This document shows positions 1 to 11,170 of a stretch of 64,000 bases of DNA, in pieces. Below the pieces are notes generated by a model. The model was not told where the DNA came from and ran no database searches. It was given only the letters and a program-made list of their open reading frames with translations. The DNA comes from Colletotrichum lupini (taxonomy: Eukaryota > Ascomycota > Sordariomycetes > Glomerellales > Glomerellaceae). The position numbers were made by a program, and so were the translations under genes. Where the stretch lies: contig NC_064681.1 of assembly GCF_023278565.1 (NCBI RefSeq), positions 1,178,001 through 1,242,000 on the forward strand. The letters run 5' to 3'. The stretch's first letter is position 1; each line of letters opens with the position of its first letter.

Positions 1-141
1 AATTACTAAAGCCTTATTTATTTTATAACTTATAAATATAGCTTTAGGAAAGCTATTTATAACTACGATACTATTTAATTAATACTTATAGCCTTAACTT
101 TTACTAATATACTTATTATAACTAGCTAGTTATAATATTTT
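1..141 (+). repeat. Terminal (LTR-like) segment of chromovirus C1
   Basis: This stretch is the reverse complement of about 9063-9203 plus the few bases left of 8614, that is, of the 3' end of the oppositely oriented copy C2. The same sequence therefore occurs at the 5' side of C1 and the 3' side of C2, as expected for an LTR. Similarity stops after TATAATATT near 141. The rest of this LTR lies outside the window, so its length is unknown. Confidence 0.5.
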
Positions 142-159
142 AATTACTCCTATTTAGTA

Positions 160-1946
160 AGTTTACTTTACGAAAACTAATTAAATAGTCCGAACGATAT
201 TTTCCCGCGCCTTTATAAAGTTACCTACTCTAAGCTCCTCTGCCTCCTCTCAATAACCTATTTAAAGCCTAGTTAAAAAAATAGAAATAGCTCTAATAAG
301 CGTTAACTCCGATAACGAAATTATCTTTAAAAAAAACCCTATAACTAACTTAAAAAAAGAGTTAAAAAAAGAGATATAAATATTACTAAAATATAGACTA
401 TATATAACAAAACTATAAATAAGCTTTAGAACTTTAAAATTATAATTTAGTAACTTAAGAATAACCCTTAGTATATCTAAGATCTAAAAAACGAAGTTAT
501 TTAACTTAGAAAATAAGAAATAAATACTAATATCTAGGCTCTTTAGGGAGAGGTTAATACCCTCCGAACTATTACTAATATTATTAGAACCCCTCTTTAA
601 AGAGGATAATAAAAACTTAAGCTTAACGTACTTATTACTTATAATAATACCCTAAGAACTCTTAAAGGATTTTTGATTTAAGTTAAGAATTATTAAAGTT
701 TTTATTACTAAGATTTTATTAATAAAACTAAGAAAGTTATATACGCTATTAGCTTCCTTAGGGGACGAGCCCTCAAATAGTTTAAATTAATCTAAAAAGA
801 GTACTTTAATAAAGAAATACTTAACGAATACTCTATTAAAGTACGTAATATTTATTATATTTTTAATAAATTCAAAAAAGCTCTTAGGTCCCTATTTTAG
901 GATATTAATAAAAAATAATAAGCTAAATACGACTTAGTATAGTTATAATAAACTAAATTAATAAAAGAATACTTTATTAAGTTTAGATATCTTAGCGCTT
1001 AACTAAACCTTATAAATAAAACTAAAATATTTATATTCTACTAAAGACATAAGGACGAAGTTAAAAATAAATTAGTTCTGCTTAATAAGCTAAATAACTT
1101 CCTCTAGTATAGCGAACTTATTATTAAACTTAATAATTAACTTTATTAAAAAAAAAGAAAAAAAAGAACGTAAATAGGAATTTAATATAGGACGTAAGTA
1201 TTAATAGTAACCCTAGCGTAGCTTCTAAATAAGCTAGCGACCTTATAATAACTAGAATAATAATTACTAAAGTACTACTTATAAATAATATAGGGGACCT
1301 ATAAACCTTAGTATTACTAAGCATAAAGAACTATAGTAAAAGAAGGACTTTAAATACTATAATTATAATAAGCTAGGATATATAGCTAGAGATTATTAAT
1401 AACCTAAGTATATTTAATATTAACCTATTCTAAAAAAATAAGTTAATATTATAAATAAGGAAGTCCCATATAAATAACTTTTATAAATAGCTTATTATAA
1501 CGACGACTATTTTACTTATTAACATAGTAAAGAATAAATAGGATAATACTTAAAATAACCTAAGGATAATAAATAATCTAGGTATAATATTACTTTATTT
1601 TTATTAAAACCTTAATAATAAAAAAATAAAAAAAGGAAATACTTACTTATTAGCCCTATACTCTTAAAAAAATTAATTTCGAGTATATTACTACGCTCTC
1701 TTAGATTTACAAAAATATAAAAGAAAAAGCCAAAATAGACCCTATTATAAAAAATATACTTTACTTATTTAAAGAATAAATTAAGCAAAGACTCCTAGCT
1801 AAGATAAAGGAATAGCTCCTTAAGTTTAAAAAAAGAGGACCTAATATAAAAGAAATTATAAATAGCTTCGTTTATATAATATAATAAAACTATATAAACT
1901 AAAAATAACTTACTAAGTTTAAGAAACTTGATTTAAATAGAACCCT
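160..1946 (+). pseudogene. gag remnant of chromovirus C1 with degraded CCHC zinc knuckle
   Basis: Capsid/nucleocapsid-type coding remnant. Around 727-790 one frame reads VYAISFLRGRAL followed by a TAG where Trp is expected; this resembles the conserved 'AI..LRG.A..W' segment of retrotransposon gag. Around 1348-1396 the frame reads KYYNYNKLGYIARDY, which matches a nucleocapsid knuckle (C-x2-C-x4-H-x4-C) in which the three Cys and the His have become Tyr through RIP-type transitions. Many in-frame TAA/TAG codons make it non-functional. It ends at the target duplication of the RepA at 1961. Function follows from family resemblance. Confidence 0.65.
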
Positions 1947-1960
1947 AATTAAGTCTATTT

Positions 1961-2946
1961 GTTTTTTTATTCTGCCTTTACTAATTACTCGGGCGGTTCT
2001 TAATATCGATTATATAGTATTAATATATAGTATTAATAAATACTCCTACCATCTCAATAGACTTTCTTTTTTAAATTTTTTAACTTTTTAACTTTCCCTC
2101 TTATAAAGTTTATAACTACGGATTATTAACGGCGATATTAAGCACCCGACGCTACTACTTTATAAGCTCTAGGTAATAGTAGCTTATAATAGTATAGTAT
2201 TAGAGATGCCCTCGTTACTGTCGTTAAGAATAATACCGACCTTACTAATATACGCTTTTAACTTTAACTCGTATATATATATATATATTCGTTACCTCGT
2301 TTCTTTTATTAAAATTAAAAAACGCTATTTCCCTTGCTATTTGTTACTATTGCCTTATTACTATTGCCCTATTACTATTACTATCGATATTACTATCGAA
2401 TCGTCTATTTTAAATAAATATTATTAAAATACTAAGATACGTAGTTATTATCGACCCCTAGGGCTTTTTTAATAACTAGAAGTTCGATCTTATAAATATT
2501 ATACTAAAGGACCCCGAACTATAATACGGCCGTCTTAAGGAATACGGATTAAATATTATTAATTTAAAAATTAAAAAGATATATATTGATATAGCTATTA
2601 CTCTAATAAGTACCTAGCTTATATAATATAATAACTTTAAAATACTTAACTAACTCTAAAGTATTATTAATACTTTAAAAACGTAGTATAAGAATAGGTT
2701 AGGAAAGACTAAAAGGGATATTTTAGAGTTATTAAATAAAGTAAAAAGTAAGGGGTAGTTTTTAGTTATTTAGAGGGTAATTAATATATTATAATAGGAT
2801 CGTTAGTATTTAGTAACGGCTACGGCCGGCTATTATTAATTATAAAGTTTATTATATAATAAAGATACTTGATATTAACCTTAATAAACTAGCTTACTTA
2901 TAAAGGTAAAGATAGCCCCTAATAAGGCGGACTAGACCCTAAAGGG
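1961..2946 (-). mobile_element. RepA copy 1, full length (986 bp)
   Basis: Reference copy for RepA in this annotation. On the minus strand it starts CCCTTTAGGGTCTAG at 2946 and ends with the A-rich tail at 1961. It is flanked by a perfect 14-bp target duplication AATTAAGTCTATTT (1947-1960 and 2947-2960). I see no terminal inverted repeats, no LTRs and no protein. Internal landmarks are a GGCCGGC block near the 5' end, an AT-dinucleotide run (~2275-2288), a TAATAG-type microsatellite (~2340-2395) and the conserved 3' block with GCCCGAG. The long duplication and A-rich 3' end point to target-primed insertion. Confidence 0.85.
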
Positions 2947-2960
2947 AATTAAGTCTATTT

Positions 2961-4670
2961 ATATAATATAATGGGTAAATACTAATAGAAAATTTATTTA
3001 TAAAATTAAAGAATAACTCAAGGACCCCGTACGTAAAAATAAGATCGAAGTACTTAAAAAACTAACTCTTTACTTTAAAATTATAAATAAAAAGAGAATC
3101 GATTTTAAAATTAAAAACAATTATTAAAATAAGAATTAGTTCTTTTTATTTTGATAAAATAGAATTACTTTATAATTCGGACGAACTTCGTAATATTATT
3201 TAATAACGTATTTAAATAGAGATTAATTATAAAGTATTACTTAGTATTAATAATATTAGCTCTAAAGAGGATAATAACGAACTACGGTATAAGTATATTT
3301 ATTTATTTAGAAATAACTAAACTATTTAGTTCTATAGAACTAAAAAACATAAAAAGGTTATAATAACCCCTTATATAAATAAAAATTACTCTTTATTTAA
3401 CCCCAAAGACCCCTTTTATAAGGAATTATTTCAACTAAAGTACTTAAATAATAAATACTTTCGATATTTCGTATATAAATAAAATAGCCGTTTCTATTTA
3501 TAAAAATATAATAATAAACTTATTAAAAATATCTATGTAGAAGACTAGCTACTTAGTTAAATATTACTAAGCTTTAATAATAATAATAAAATAATATTTA
3601 GCCTAGACCCTAATTTCTTTATAAAATACTTTAATAATAAATATATAGAATAAGAAGACTATAAATACGACTAATACTAAGTCTATTATATTAAAAAAGT
3701 TAAAGTATAAAGAGAATAATAAAAACTATATAAATAAAGTACTTAATAAAAGAAGCGTATAATAAAAAACTAAAGAAGCTAATTATAAAAGAATAACGAA
3801 AAGCGAGAATAAAAAAAAAGTTCTTATTTATAACTAGATAATATAATAATATACATTTACGAGTTAACCTTAATATTTATAAATAAAAACTAAATCTTAT
3901 TATTAATAGTAGTATATAAAAGACTTATATTTTACTAAAAATAGTAAATAACCTTAACTTATTATAAATATAAAAAATAACTTATATTAACTATAAATAG
4001 TAAAAGGAGAACGAGTTAATTATAACTATAAATATATTAAAAAAAAAACTATATACCTCTCGATATATATTAATAATTAATAAAAATAACTATAGTATAA
4101 TATTATTTGTTTTTTATTTTTACCTTTGCTAGCTGCTCGGGCGATTCTCAATATCGGTTATACGGTATTAATACACAGTATCAGTAGATACTTATACTAT
4201 CTCGTTAGACTATTTTTTTAGATTTTCTACCTTTTTAAACTTTCCCTCCTGCAAAGTTTACATAGTATAATATTATAAAGATCGGAAATGTTAATATTAT
4301 CCTAAGAATCTCGTAATTATAAAAGTATAATTTATAAATAAATTAAATTACTAGCTAGGTTTTTAAAAAAAATCTAGTGACTAAACGACTTAAAAAAAAA
4401 GGGTTCAAACGGATTTTTAAAAACTATTAAAGAATGAGAATAAATACGATATATAGTTTTTATTAAAATAGTAAAAAGCTCTAGGAAGTTTATAATTAAT
4501 ACTAATAATTAGGGATCGTAATAACTCTAAACTATACTTAAAGAGTATTAGATATATACGAAACTATTTATAAAACCTAAAGAAATAGGATTATTAGAAC
4601 ATAGTAATTAGAATATAAAAATCGAACTTAAAAAAAGAACATAACCTAGGTTCTTATTAATATACTTAAT
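2961..4670 (+). pseudogene. C1 gag/pol N-terminal remnant (protease region), RIP-degraded
   Basis: This continues chromovirus C1 after the first RepA and is split by RepA copy 2. Around 3450-3500 a Y-F-V-Y-type cluster could be a second degraded zinc knuckle. About 3850-4050 matches, in inverted orientation, 13840-14050 of copy C2. That segment contains a run resembling 'LIDSG' of a retropepsin, but the key residues are not intact, so the protease call is an inference from position. About 4570-4655 matches 13430-13510 of C2, just upstream of the C2 reverse transcriptase. No frame is open for more than a few dozen codons. Confidence 0.45.
4106..4261 (-). mobile_element. RepA copy 2, 5'-truncated (156 bp)
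   Basis: Only the 3' end of RepA is present, on the minus strand, with tail AATAAAAAACAAATA. It is flanked by a perfect 14-bp duplication ATAGTATAATATTA (4092-4105 and 4262-4275). A short copy with an intact 3' end and a full-sized target duplication is what incomplete reverse transcription from the 3' end produces. Confidence 0.85.
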
Positions 4671-5296
4671 TTATTTTAGTATTCTACCTTTACTAGCTAC
4701 TCGGGCAATTCTTGATATTAGTTATATAGTATTAATATATAGTATTAGTAGATACTTATACTATCTCGCTAGACTATTTTTTTTTCTTTCTTTTTCATAG
4801 ATTTTTTAACTTTTGAACTTTCCCTCTTATAAAGTTTATAACTACGGATTATTAATAGCGATATTAAGTACCTAACGCTACTACTTTATAAGCTTACGGT
4901 TACTTAGCTAAGTTTATTACCTTCTAAGTAATAGTAGCTTATAATAATATAGTATTAGAGATACCCTCGTTATTATTATTAAGAATAATACCGACCTTAT
5001 TAATATACGCTTTTAACTTCGACTCGTATATATATATATATATTCGTTACCTCGTTTCCTTTATTAAAATCGAAAAACGCTTCCCTCGCCGTTAGTAAAA
5101 AGGAGTGGTTTTTGGCTATTCGGAGGGCGATTAATATATTACGGTAGGATCGTTAATATTCGGTAACGGCTACGGCCAGCTATTATTAGTTATAAAGTTT
5201 ATTACGTAATAAAGACACTCGATATTAACCCTAATAAACTAGCTTACTTATAAAAGTAAAGATAGCCCCTAATAAGGCAGACCGGACCCCAAAGGG
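4671..5296 (-). mobile_element. RepA copy 3, internally deleted (~626 bp)
   Basis: Both RepA ends are present on the minus strand (5' CCCTTTGGGGTCCGG near 5296, 3' end near 4671) but about 400 bp of the middle is missing; the junction is near 5093. I could not find a target duplication. The 5' half (5093-5296) keeps more C and G than the 3' half, so the two halves may have different histories or mutation exposure. Confidence 0.7.
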
Positions 5297-5434
5297 TCAA
5301 AATAGCCTATATAAGCTTTATAACGAGCTATAATTATTATAATTACTAATAAAATATAATAATTAATTATATAAAACTTTATTATTAAATTACTAAAGTT
5401 TAGAGAATTATTTACTAAAATATAGTATAATAAT
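5297..5434. other. Unassigned AT-rich spacer between two RepA copies
   Basis: 138 bp of AT-rich sequence between RepA copies 3 and 4, ending in the 12-bp duplication of copy 4. By position it should belong to the chromovirus C1 pol region, but I could not match it to a conserved motif. Confidence 0.4.
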
Positions 5435-5960
5435 CCCTTTGGGGTCCGGTCCGCCTCATTGGGGGCCATCTTCGCCTTCACGGGCAAGCTGGTTTATTAG
5501 GGTTAATATCGAGTGTCTTTATTACCTACTTTAATAAAACTTTATAACTAACTATAGCCGGCCGTAGCTATTACCGAACTTTAATAAAGGAAACGAGGTA
5601 ACGAATATATATATATATGCGAGTTAAAGTTAAAAGTATTAGGGTAGACATCGTAAGGTTAATATTATTTAATAACGGCGACGAGGGTATCTCTAATGCC
5701 ACTATTATAAGTTATTATTACCTAGAGGGCCGCAAACTTAGCTAAGTAGGCGACTTATAAGGTAGTAATATTGGGCGCTTAATATTACTATTAATAATCC
5801 GTAGTTATGAACTTTATAAGAGGGAAAGTTAAGGAAAATTGAAAAGAATAGTCTGGAGAAATAGTATAAGTATTTACTAATACTATGTATTGATACCGTA
5901 TAAGTAATATCGAGAACCGCCCGAGCAGCTAGTAAAAGTAGAATATAAAAATAAAATAAA
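5435..5960 (+). mobile_element. RepA copy 4, internally deleted (526 bp)
   Basis: Plus-strand copy with a well-preserved 5' end CCCTTTGGGGTCCGGTCC and an ATAAAATAAA tail. It jumps from the GGCCGGC block (~5570) to the AACGAGGTAACGAA block (~5592), so about 450 bp of the middle is lost. The target duplication is TAGTATAATAAT (5423-5434) against TAGTACAATAAT (5961-5972), one C/T difference as RIP would make. Confidence 0.8.
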
Positions 5961-6402
5961 TAGTACAATAATATCTTAGTTATAGTTAATCGACTTATTA
6001 AGTTCGTATATTTTATTTTTTATGAGGAATTAAGTATTATAAAAGACTTCGTATATATATTTACTAAAGTTATACTTTCGAACTATAGTTTACTAAAAGA
6101 AATTATTTTTAATAAAAATAAGCTATTTATTTTGAAGTTTTAAAAATCCCTAATTTTATAACTTAGTATAGACTATAAACTATCGATATTATTTTATTTA
6201 TAAACTAATAAATAAATAGAAAGGATTAATTAGATCTTCGAGATATACCTTTATTATTATATAAACTATAACTAAGATAAACAAGTAGTACTTTTATTAA
6301 TAACTTAGTTCGTATATAATAATATAGTTAGCGAAAGTACGAAAAAATCTCCGTTTTATTTTAATTATAAATTCTAATTAATAATATATAAAAAAGTATA
6401 AT

Positions 6403-6575
6403 TGATCCGTAGTTATGAACTTTATGGGAGGGAAAGTTGAAAAGGTAGAAAATTTAAAAGAAATAGTCTATTGAGATAGTAAGAGTATCTATTAATACTG
6501 TGTATTAATATTGTATAAACGATATTAAGAACCGCCCGAATAGCTAGTAAAGGTAGAATATTAAAATAAATAAAC
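6403..6575 (+). mobile_element. RepA copy 5, 5'-truncated (173 bp)
   Basis: 3' end of RepA on the plus strand with tail ATATTAAAATAAATAAAC. It begins at the block GATCCGTAGTTATGAAC. Flanked by a 9-bp direct repeat AAGTATAAT (6394-6402 and 6576-6584), probably part of a longer duplication eroded by mutation. Confidence 0.75.
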
Positions 6576-6708
6576 AAGTATAATAAGGATTATAAGCTAT
6601 AAAAGCTATAATAAACGTAAGTAAACTTAAAAAAGTTTATAAATAAGGCTTATTAAACCTCGAGTTTATATAATAATATATAAAAAAGAATATAAATACA
6701 TTAAAGAT

Positions 6709-6884
6709 CGCTATTAATCCGTGATTATAAACTTTATAAGAAGGAAAGTTTAAAAAGGTAGAAAATCTAGAAGAAAATAGTTTAACGAGATAGTGGGAGT
6801 ATTTATTAATACTGTGTGTTAATACTGTATAGCTAATATTAAGAATCGCCCGAGTAGCTAGTAAAGGTAGGAATTCAAAAAAAC
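6709..6884 (+). mobile_element. RepA copy 6, 5'-truncated (~176 bp)
   Basis: 3' end of RepA, plus strand, of the second tail type (AATTCAAAAAAAC). It starts just before the block AATCCGTGATTATAAAC. Flanks AAATACATTAAAGAT (6694-6708) and AAATAAATTAAAAAT (6885-6899) agree at 13 of 15 positions and are a probable but imperfect target duplication. Confidence 0.65.
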
Positions 6885-7093
6885 AAATAAATTAAAAATT
6901 AGAGGACTATTTTTAAAAAAGGGGGATAGTACTTATCTTCTTTATTATAATATTAAAATAAAGTAACTAAGTAATAAATTAAATTATAAAAAGCTTAGAC
7001 TTTTTAAAATTAATAAAAAATCCTACTAATTAATTACGAATTAAGATTACTAAATACGATATAATACTATTCCGTTTTTTATATCTTATTACT

Positions 7094-8065
7094 CCCCTTT
7101 AGGGTCCGGTCCGCCTTATTAGGGGCCATTTTTACTTTTATAGGTAAGCTAGTTTATTAGGGTTAATATCGAGTGTTTTTATTACGTATTTTAATAAAAC
7201 TTTATAACTAACTATAGCCGGCCGTAGCCGTTACCGAATACTAACGATTCCGCTATAATATATTAATCGCCCTCTAAATAATTAAATACTACCCCTTACT
7301 TTCTCTTTCTATCTTATTTAATAATAACCTCTCCCTAATATTCCTATTTAATACGCTCGCCTACGCTCTTTCTAAGCTCCTAATTATATTATTAAATCTA
7401 GGCTTATTTATACTTTATTATATTAAAAAGGCGCTAATAAGAGCGACGCTTATTATAATATATTTATCTATTTTTTATAAGTTAATATTATTAATATAAT
7501 ATTTATTAAAGCGGTCTTTTTATAGCTCGGGTTTGTTTAATATAATATTTATAAGATCGAACTTCTAATTATTAAAGAAGCCCTAAGGGTCGACGAGTCG
7601 TTAGTAGCGTCTCGGTATTTTAATAAAGTGTGCTTAAGGTAAACGGTTAAATAGCGATAGCGATAGTATAATAGTAATAAATAGCGAGGGAAGCGTTTTT
7701 TAACTTTAATAAAAGAAATAAAATAACGAATATATATATATATAAGTAAAGTTAAAAAGTAAATATTATAAAGTTAATATTATTTAACAACGGTAATAAA
7801 GGTATCTCTAATACTATTATTATGAGCTATTATACTTAAAAGGGTAGCTAACTTAGTTAAGTGCGCGGGCTTATAAAGTAGTGGCGCTTATTATTACCGT
7901 TAATAATCCGTAGTTATAAACTTTATAAGAGGGAAAGTTAAAGAAAATCTAAAAAGAAATAGTCTAGCGAGATAGTATAAGTATTTATTAATACTATATA
8001 TTAAAACTATATAAACGATATCGAGAATTGCCCGAGTAGCTAGCACAGGTAGAATATAAAAATAA
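7094..8065 (+). mobile_element. RepA copy 7, full length (972 bp)
   Basis: Plus-strand copy running from CCCCTTTAGGGTCCGG to a GAATATAAAAATAA tail. It is flanked by a perfect 13-bp duplication ATATCTTATTACT (7081-7093 and 8066-8078). Inserted into chromovirus C1 between integrase and chromodomain. Confidence 0.87.
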
Positions 8066-8078
8066 ATATCTTATTACT

Positions 8079-8350
8079 GGAACCTATATTAAGAGGTTTA
8101 TATATAAAAGATTATATTCTTATTAAATTAAACTAACTAGAGTACGAAGTTAAACGAATTATTAATTATAGAGTTAAGAATAAAATACGGGAATTCCTAA
8201 TTAAATAGGAAAACTATAGATATAAAGAAAATATATAGGAACCTATTGCGAACTTTTAATATTTTTAAGAATTCTTATAAGATTATTATAATACTTAGGA
8301 ACGTTAGTATTTAATATTAACGGCCCTAAGGAGGTAAACTCGTTACTAAT
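8079..8350 (+). pseudogene. Chromodomain remnant of chromovirus C1
   Basis: Around 8170-8240 a frame reads REFLIK, a stop where Trp belongs, then ENYRYKENI, another stop for Trp, then EPIAN. This matches the chromodomain core (…V/I-K-W-x-x-Y…x-N-T-W-E-P). In chromoviruses this domain sits at the C-terminus of integrase and binds methylated histone H3, steering insertion to heterochromatin. Both core Trp codons are TAG by a RIP-type change. The same motif occurs on the minus strand in C2 and C3. Confidence 0.7.
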
Positions 8351-8600
8351 TTGAAAAGAAGTCTAATTAATATTATTAAAAATACCCGCTATTTGAAGAT
8401 CGCTTATTACCTACTACTTATAAGTATTTAATATAAGAAAAATACGATCCTCTTTTTTTAACTCTTATATACTTTAAGTAACAGTCTTAATATACCGTTC
8501 TTTTATTTATTTTTAAATAATCCGAATCCGGGCTAAATAACTAGCTACTTTTATAATTTTAAATTAAATCTAAGTAAGTTTTATATAAAGGTTAATATTA
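8351..8600. other. Unassigned sequence between C1 chromodomain and RepB insertion
   Basis: After the chromodomain, C1 no longer matches the equivalent part of C2 (10140 leftwards). These ~250 bp could be the C1 3' untranslated region or part of another element. No open frame or recognisable motif. The last ~20 bp before the RepB insertion match the terminal segment of C2. Confidence 0.4.
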
Positions 8601-8613
8601 TAGTTAGTTAGTT

Positions 8614-9062
8614 TTAGTGGATTTGTTTGGTGGATTTGTTTAGTTTGAATGGAGCTTTGGGCGATGTTAGAAGCGATGAGGATAGAAAGAATCTTTGCGA
8701 GCTCTGTAAATATTAGCCCATTTAGCCCTTTCTCTAGAAACCTCTACGTCACCATCAAAGTTCAGAACCTCTGCGGTTAAGGAAGGCCGCCTCCGACCAT
8801 TGCGGCCGACTATTATAGCCAACTATTACGGCCGACCTCTGCCGTCGACCTTTCCGGCCGGCGCCGCCGCAGCAGCTTACCCATCCCGAATTACATAGCG
8901 GTTTTCGTATCGAAATTACTATATTACGTTAAGCGCGTGCTTAGGGCATATTACGTATATTATATAGTTAAAAAGTATACCGTATCGTGTAATTTCCTTT
9001 AAAAGCGTAATCCCATTAAGGTCGATCTTTTGCGCCTATAAAGCCGGAAAAAAACCACTATG
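8614..9062 (+). mobile_element. RepB copy 1, 5'-truncated (449 bp), little RIP damage
   Basis: 3' half of RepB on the plus strand, ending GCCGGAAAAAAACCACTATG. It is flanked by a perfect 13-bp duplication TAGTTAGTTAGTT (8601-8613 and 9063-9075). This copy keeps many CA/TG steps and GC-rich blocks (for example GGCCGGCGCCGCCGCAGCAG near 8855) that are mutated in every other RepB here, so it is the youngest or best protected copy. No protein frame. Confidence 0.88.
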
Positions 9063-9550
9063 TAGTTAGTTAGTTATAATAAGTATATTAATAAAAGTTA
9101 AGGCTACGAGTACTAAGTAAATAGTATCGTAGTCGTAAATAGCTTCCCTAAAGCTATATTTATAAGTTATAAAATAAATAAGGCTTTAGTAATTAATTAT
9201 AGTCTTATTAAAAGGGGTTCTTAGTAAAGATAATTAAAAACGATTATAAGATCTAATACTAAGTTAATTACTAAAAAAGCTATAAAAGTCTATTTTTAAG
9301 CCTAACTTAAGTTTATATTATATATAAGTTTATTTATAAATATATTTTTTATTAATAATTACTTTTATTCATTAGGTAATTACTTAGTAAATATTAAGAA
9401 GCGATTACTTAGAGTAATTATAGTAATTATTTTATTACGTAATTACTACTTCTTATTTATATATAACTTATTTATAGTTCTTTTGTTTTATAAAGGTTAC
9501 TTTATATCCTCGTATTTTTATATATATAATATACTATAGCCGCTATAAGC
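9063..9550 (-). repeat. LTR-like 3' end of chromovirus C2
   Basis: This region lies downstream of the C2 chromodomain on the minus strand. Its outer ~140 bp (9063-9203, plus the bases left of the young RepB) repeat the segment at 1-141. It is rich in short GTAATTA/TAATTAC motifs (9355-9460) that could form hairpins. The inner boundary is uncertain. Confidence 0.45.
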
Positions 9551-10199
9551 CTATAGGGCGGGCCCTAGTTTTAGTTATATATATTAGGTCGTAATATTAA
9601 GTCTCTTTTTTAAAGGTCTTATCTTTATAGACTTATAAGTAAGTTATTATAGCCTAGGTTAGGGCTCGTTAAGTGGTTTTTTAGAAATACTAAAATATCC
9701 GCTAGATTTTTAATATATTATTAGTTAAAGCTTATTTTTAAAATTAAGGAGCGAGGATTTGAGGTTAAAATGCTTTATTTATTTTATTATTTACTAAGGT
9801 AAAGATATAAGATATTAGAGGGTAACTTAAGGTACTATAAATATATATATCGTAGTCGTTTTTATAATTAATTATCAATATTACATGCGATTATAAGGGG
9901 TTTTTTTTTTTTTGGTTCTTTATATTAATTATATTTATAGTAGATCGTTTTTTATTCAAAGCTAATAGGTTAGAATATAAAAAATAAGTGGAGGTTTTAT
10001 ATTATATATAGGCTAAAATAGATTAGTTTTTATTAAAGTTAAATTATTTTTAGAAAAAAAAACGATAGTATTTAAGAAGGGAAAGGTAATCCCTAATCTT
10101 CTTAACGTTATTAACGAGGATAAGTCGGCCGCTATATAAGAGGCGTAGTTTAATAGTACCTTTAGGATAATTAACTAGGATATTATAATAGCTAAGAAT

Positions 10200-11170
10200 T
10201 CTAATTTTAATTTTAGTTTTAATATTTTAAAAAGGATTTTTAAAAATTCTAAAGGTTTATAATAAGTTCCTATATATTTCTTTTATATCCGTAGCTTTTT
10301 TATTTAATTAGAAATTCTTATATTTTATTTTTAACTCTATAATTAATAATTCGTTCGATTTTATACTTTAGTTAGTTTAGTTTAATAATAATACGATTTT
10401 CTATATATAAACCTCTTAGTATAAGTTTAAGTAGTAAGATATAGAAAACGGGATAATATTATATTATATTTAATAATCTTAATTTATAATTAACTAATAA
10501 AACTTTTTTAATAATCTCGAAAGGTTTAAGTTTTTCATAGTCTAACTTATTACTTAGTTATTTTATTTTAATATTATAATAAAGAAGATAGGCGCTATTT
10601 CCCTTTTTAAAAAATAGTCCTCTAATCCTTAATCTATCCGCGTTTTTTTTATATATATTATTATATAAACTCGAGGTTTAGTAAGGTTTACTTATAAATC
10701 TTTTTAAATTTATTTATATTTACTATAGTTATTATAGCTTATAGTCTTTATTATATTATTTTATATACTATTAGTTAGAATCCGTAATTAAGGTAAAATA
10801 GAGATCTTTTTATATTTTTATTAACTATATTATTATATACGAACTAGGCTATTAAGAAAAGTACTACTTAATTATTTTAGTCGTAGTTTATATAATAATA
10901 AAGGTATATCTTGAAGATTTAATTAATCCTTTCTATTTATTCATTAATTTATAAATCAAATAATATCGATAGTTTATAGTTTATACTAAGTTATAAAATT
11001 AGGGATTTCTAAAACTTTAAAATAAATAGCTTATCTCTATTAAAGATAATTTCTTTTAATAAACCGTAGTTCGAAAGTATAACTTTAGTAAATACGTATA
11101 CTGGGTCTTTTATAATACTTAATTCCTTATAAAAAATAAAATATATAAACTTAGTAAGTCGGTTAACTAT
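10200..11170 (-). pseudogene. Integrase and chromodomain remnant of chromovirus C2
   Basis: About 11165-10900 is the inverted counterpart of the integrase core at 5975-6290 of C1 and shares its degraded motifs. About 10400-10240 (minus) carries a chromodomain with EFLIK, a stop for Trp, then KSYGYKRNI and a stop for Trp. Similarity with C1 continues through the chromodomain and then ends, so C1 and C2 differ in their 3' regions. Confidence 0.7.

Larger units (their letters stand above)
5973..7080 (+). pseudogene. Integrase core remnant of chromovirus C1
   Basis: From 5976 one frame reads ILVIVNRLIKFVYF, then IFNKNKLF (~6105-6130) and IERINQIFEIYL (~6215-6250). These align with the Ty3/gypsy integrase motifs V-D-R-L-T-K, S-D-R and T-E-R-x-N-Q, so the D,D,E catalytic triad is visible with both Asp changed to Asn and the Glu kept. 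Changes and in-frame stops are G-to-A or C-to-T. Two 5'-truncated RepA insertions (6403, 6709) interrupt it and a full RepA follows. The same region is inverted at about 10900-11170 in C2. It is not functional. Confidence 0.75.
1..8594 (+). mobile_element. Ty3/gypsy chromovirus copy C1, RIP-degraded, split by seven RepA insertions
   Basis: Plus-strand retrotransposon remnant that enters the window from the left. Readable pieces, in order, are gag with a CCHC-type knuckle (~700-1400), a pol N-terminal part (2961-4670), the integrase core (5973-6290) and a chromodomain (~8140-8290). The order gag-pol-integrase-chromodomain defines a chromovirus. RepA copies sit at 1961, 4106, 4671, 5435, 6403, 6709 and 7094. 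The reverse transcriptase seen in the sister copy C2 (13320-12880, minus) is not recognisable here: the matching interval, 4671-5972, is occupied by two RepA copies and 138 bp of unassigned sequence, so a deletion is likely. Nearly all damage is C-to-T or G-to-A. The 3' boundary near 8594 is approximate. Confidence 0.75.

Noticed and set aside
1130..1324. 64-codon minus-strand hydrophobic frame
   Set aside because: Antisense to the chromovirus C1 gag/zinc-knuckle region, with AT-biased hydrophobic composition typical of random frames in TA-rich DNA.
1961..2946. RepA as a MITE or solo LTR
   Set aside because: Ends are not inverted repeats, duplications are 9-16 bp instead of 2-9 or 4-5 bp, and many copies are truncated at one end only.
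5738..5968. 76-codon minus-strand frame, and similar frames at 22766-22951 and 44822-45034
   Set aside because: All are antisense readings of the conserved 3' end of RepA. The frame occurs only because RepA is repeated, and its start and end differ between copies.
7094..7200. RepA 5' end as a tRNA- or 5S-derived SINE head
   Set aside because: I could not find A-box or B-box consensus (the nearest is GGGTTAATATCGAG), and a ~1 kb length is atypical for SINEs.
9355..9460. Possible CRISPR-like array of GTAATTA/TAATTAC motifs
   Set aside because: Units are short, irregularly spaced and mutually inverted, and lie in an LTR-like region; there are no equal spacers.
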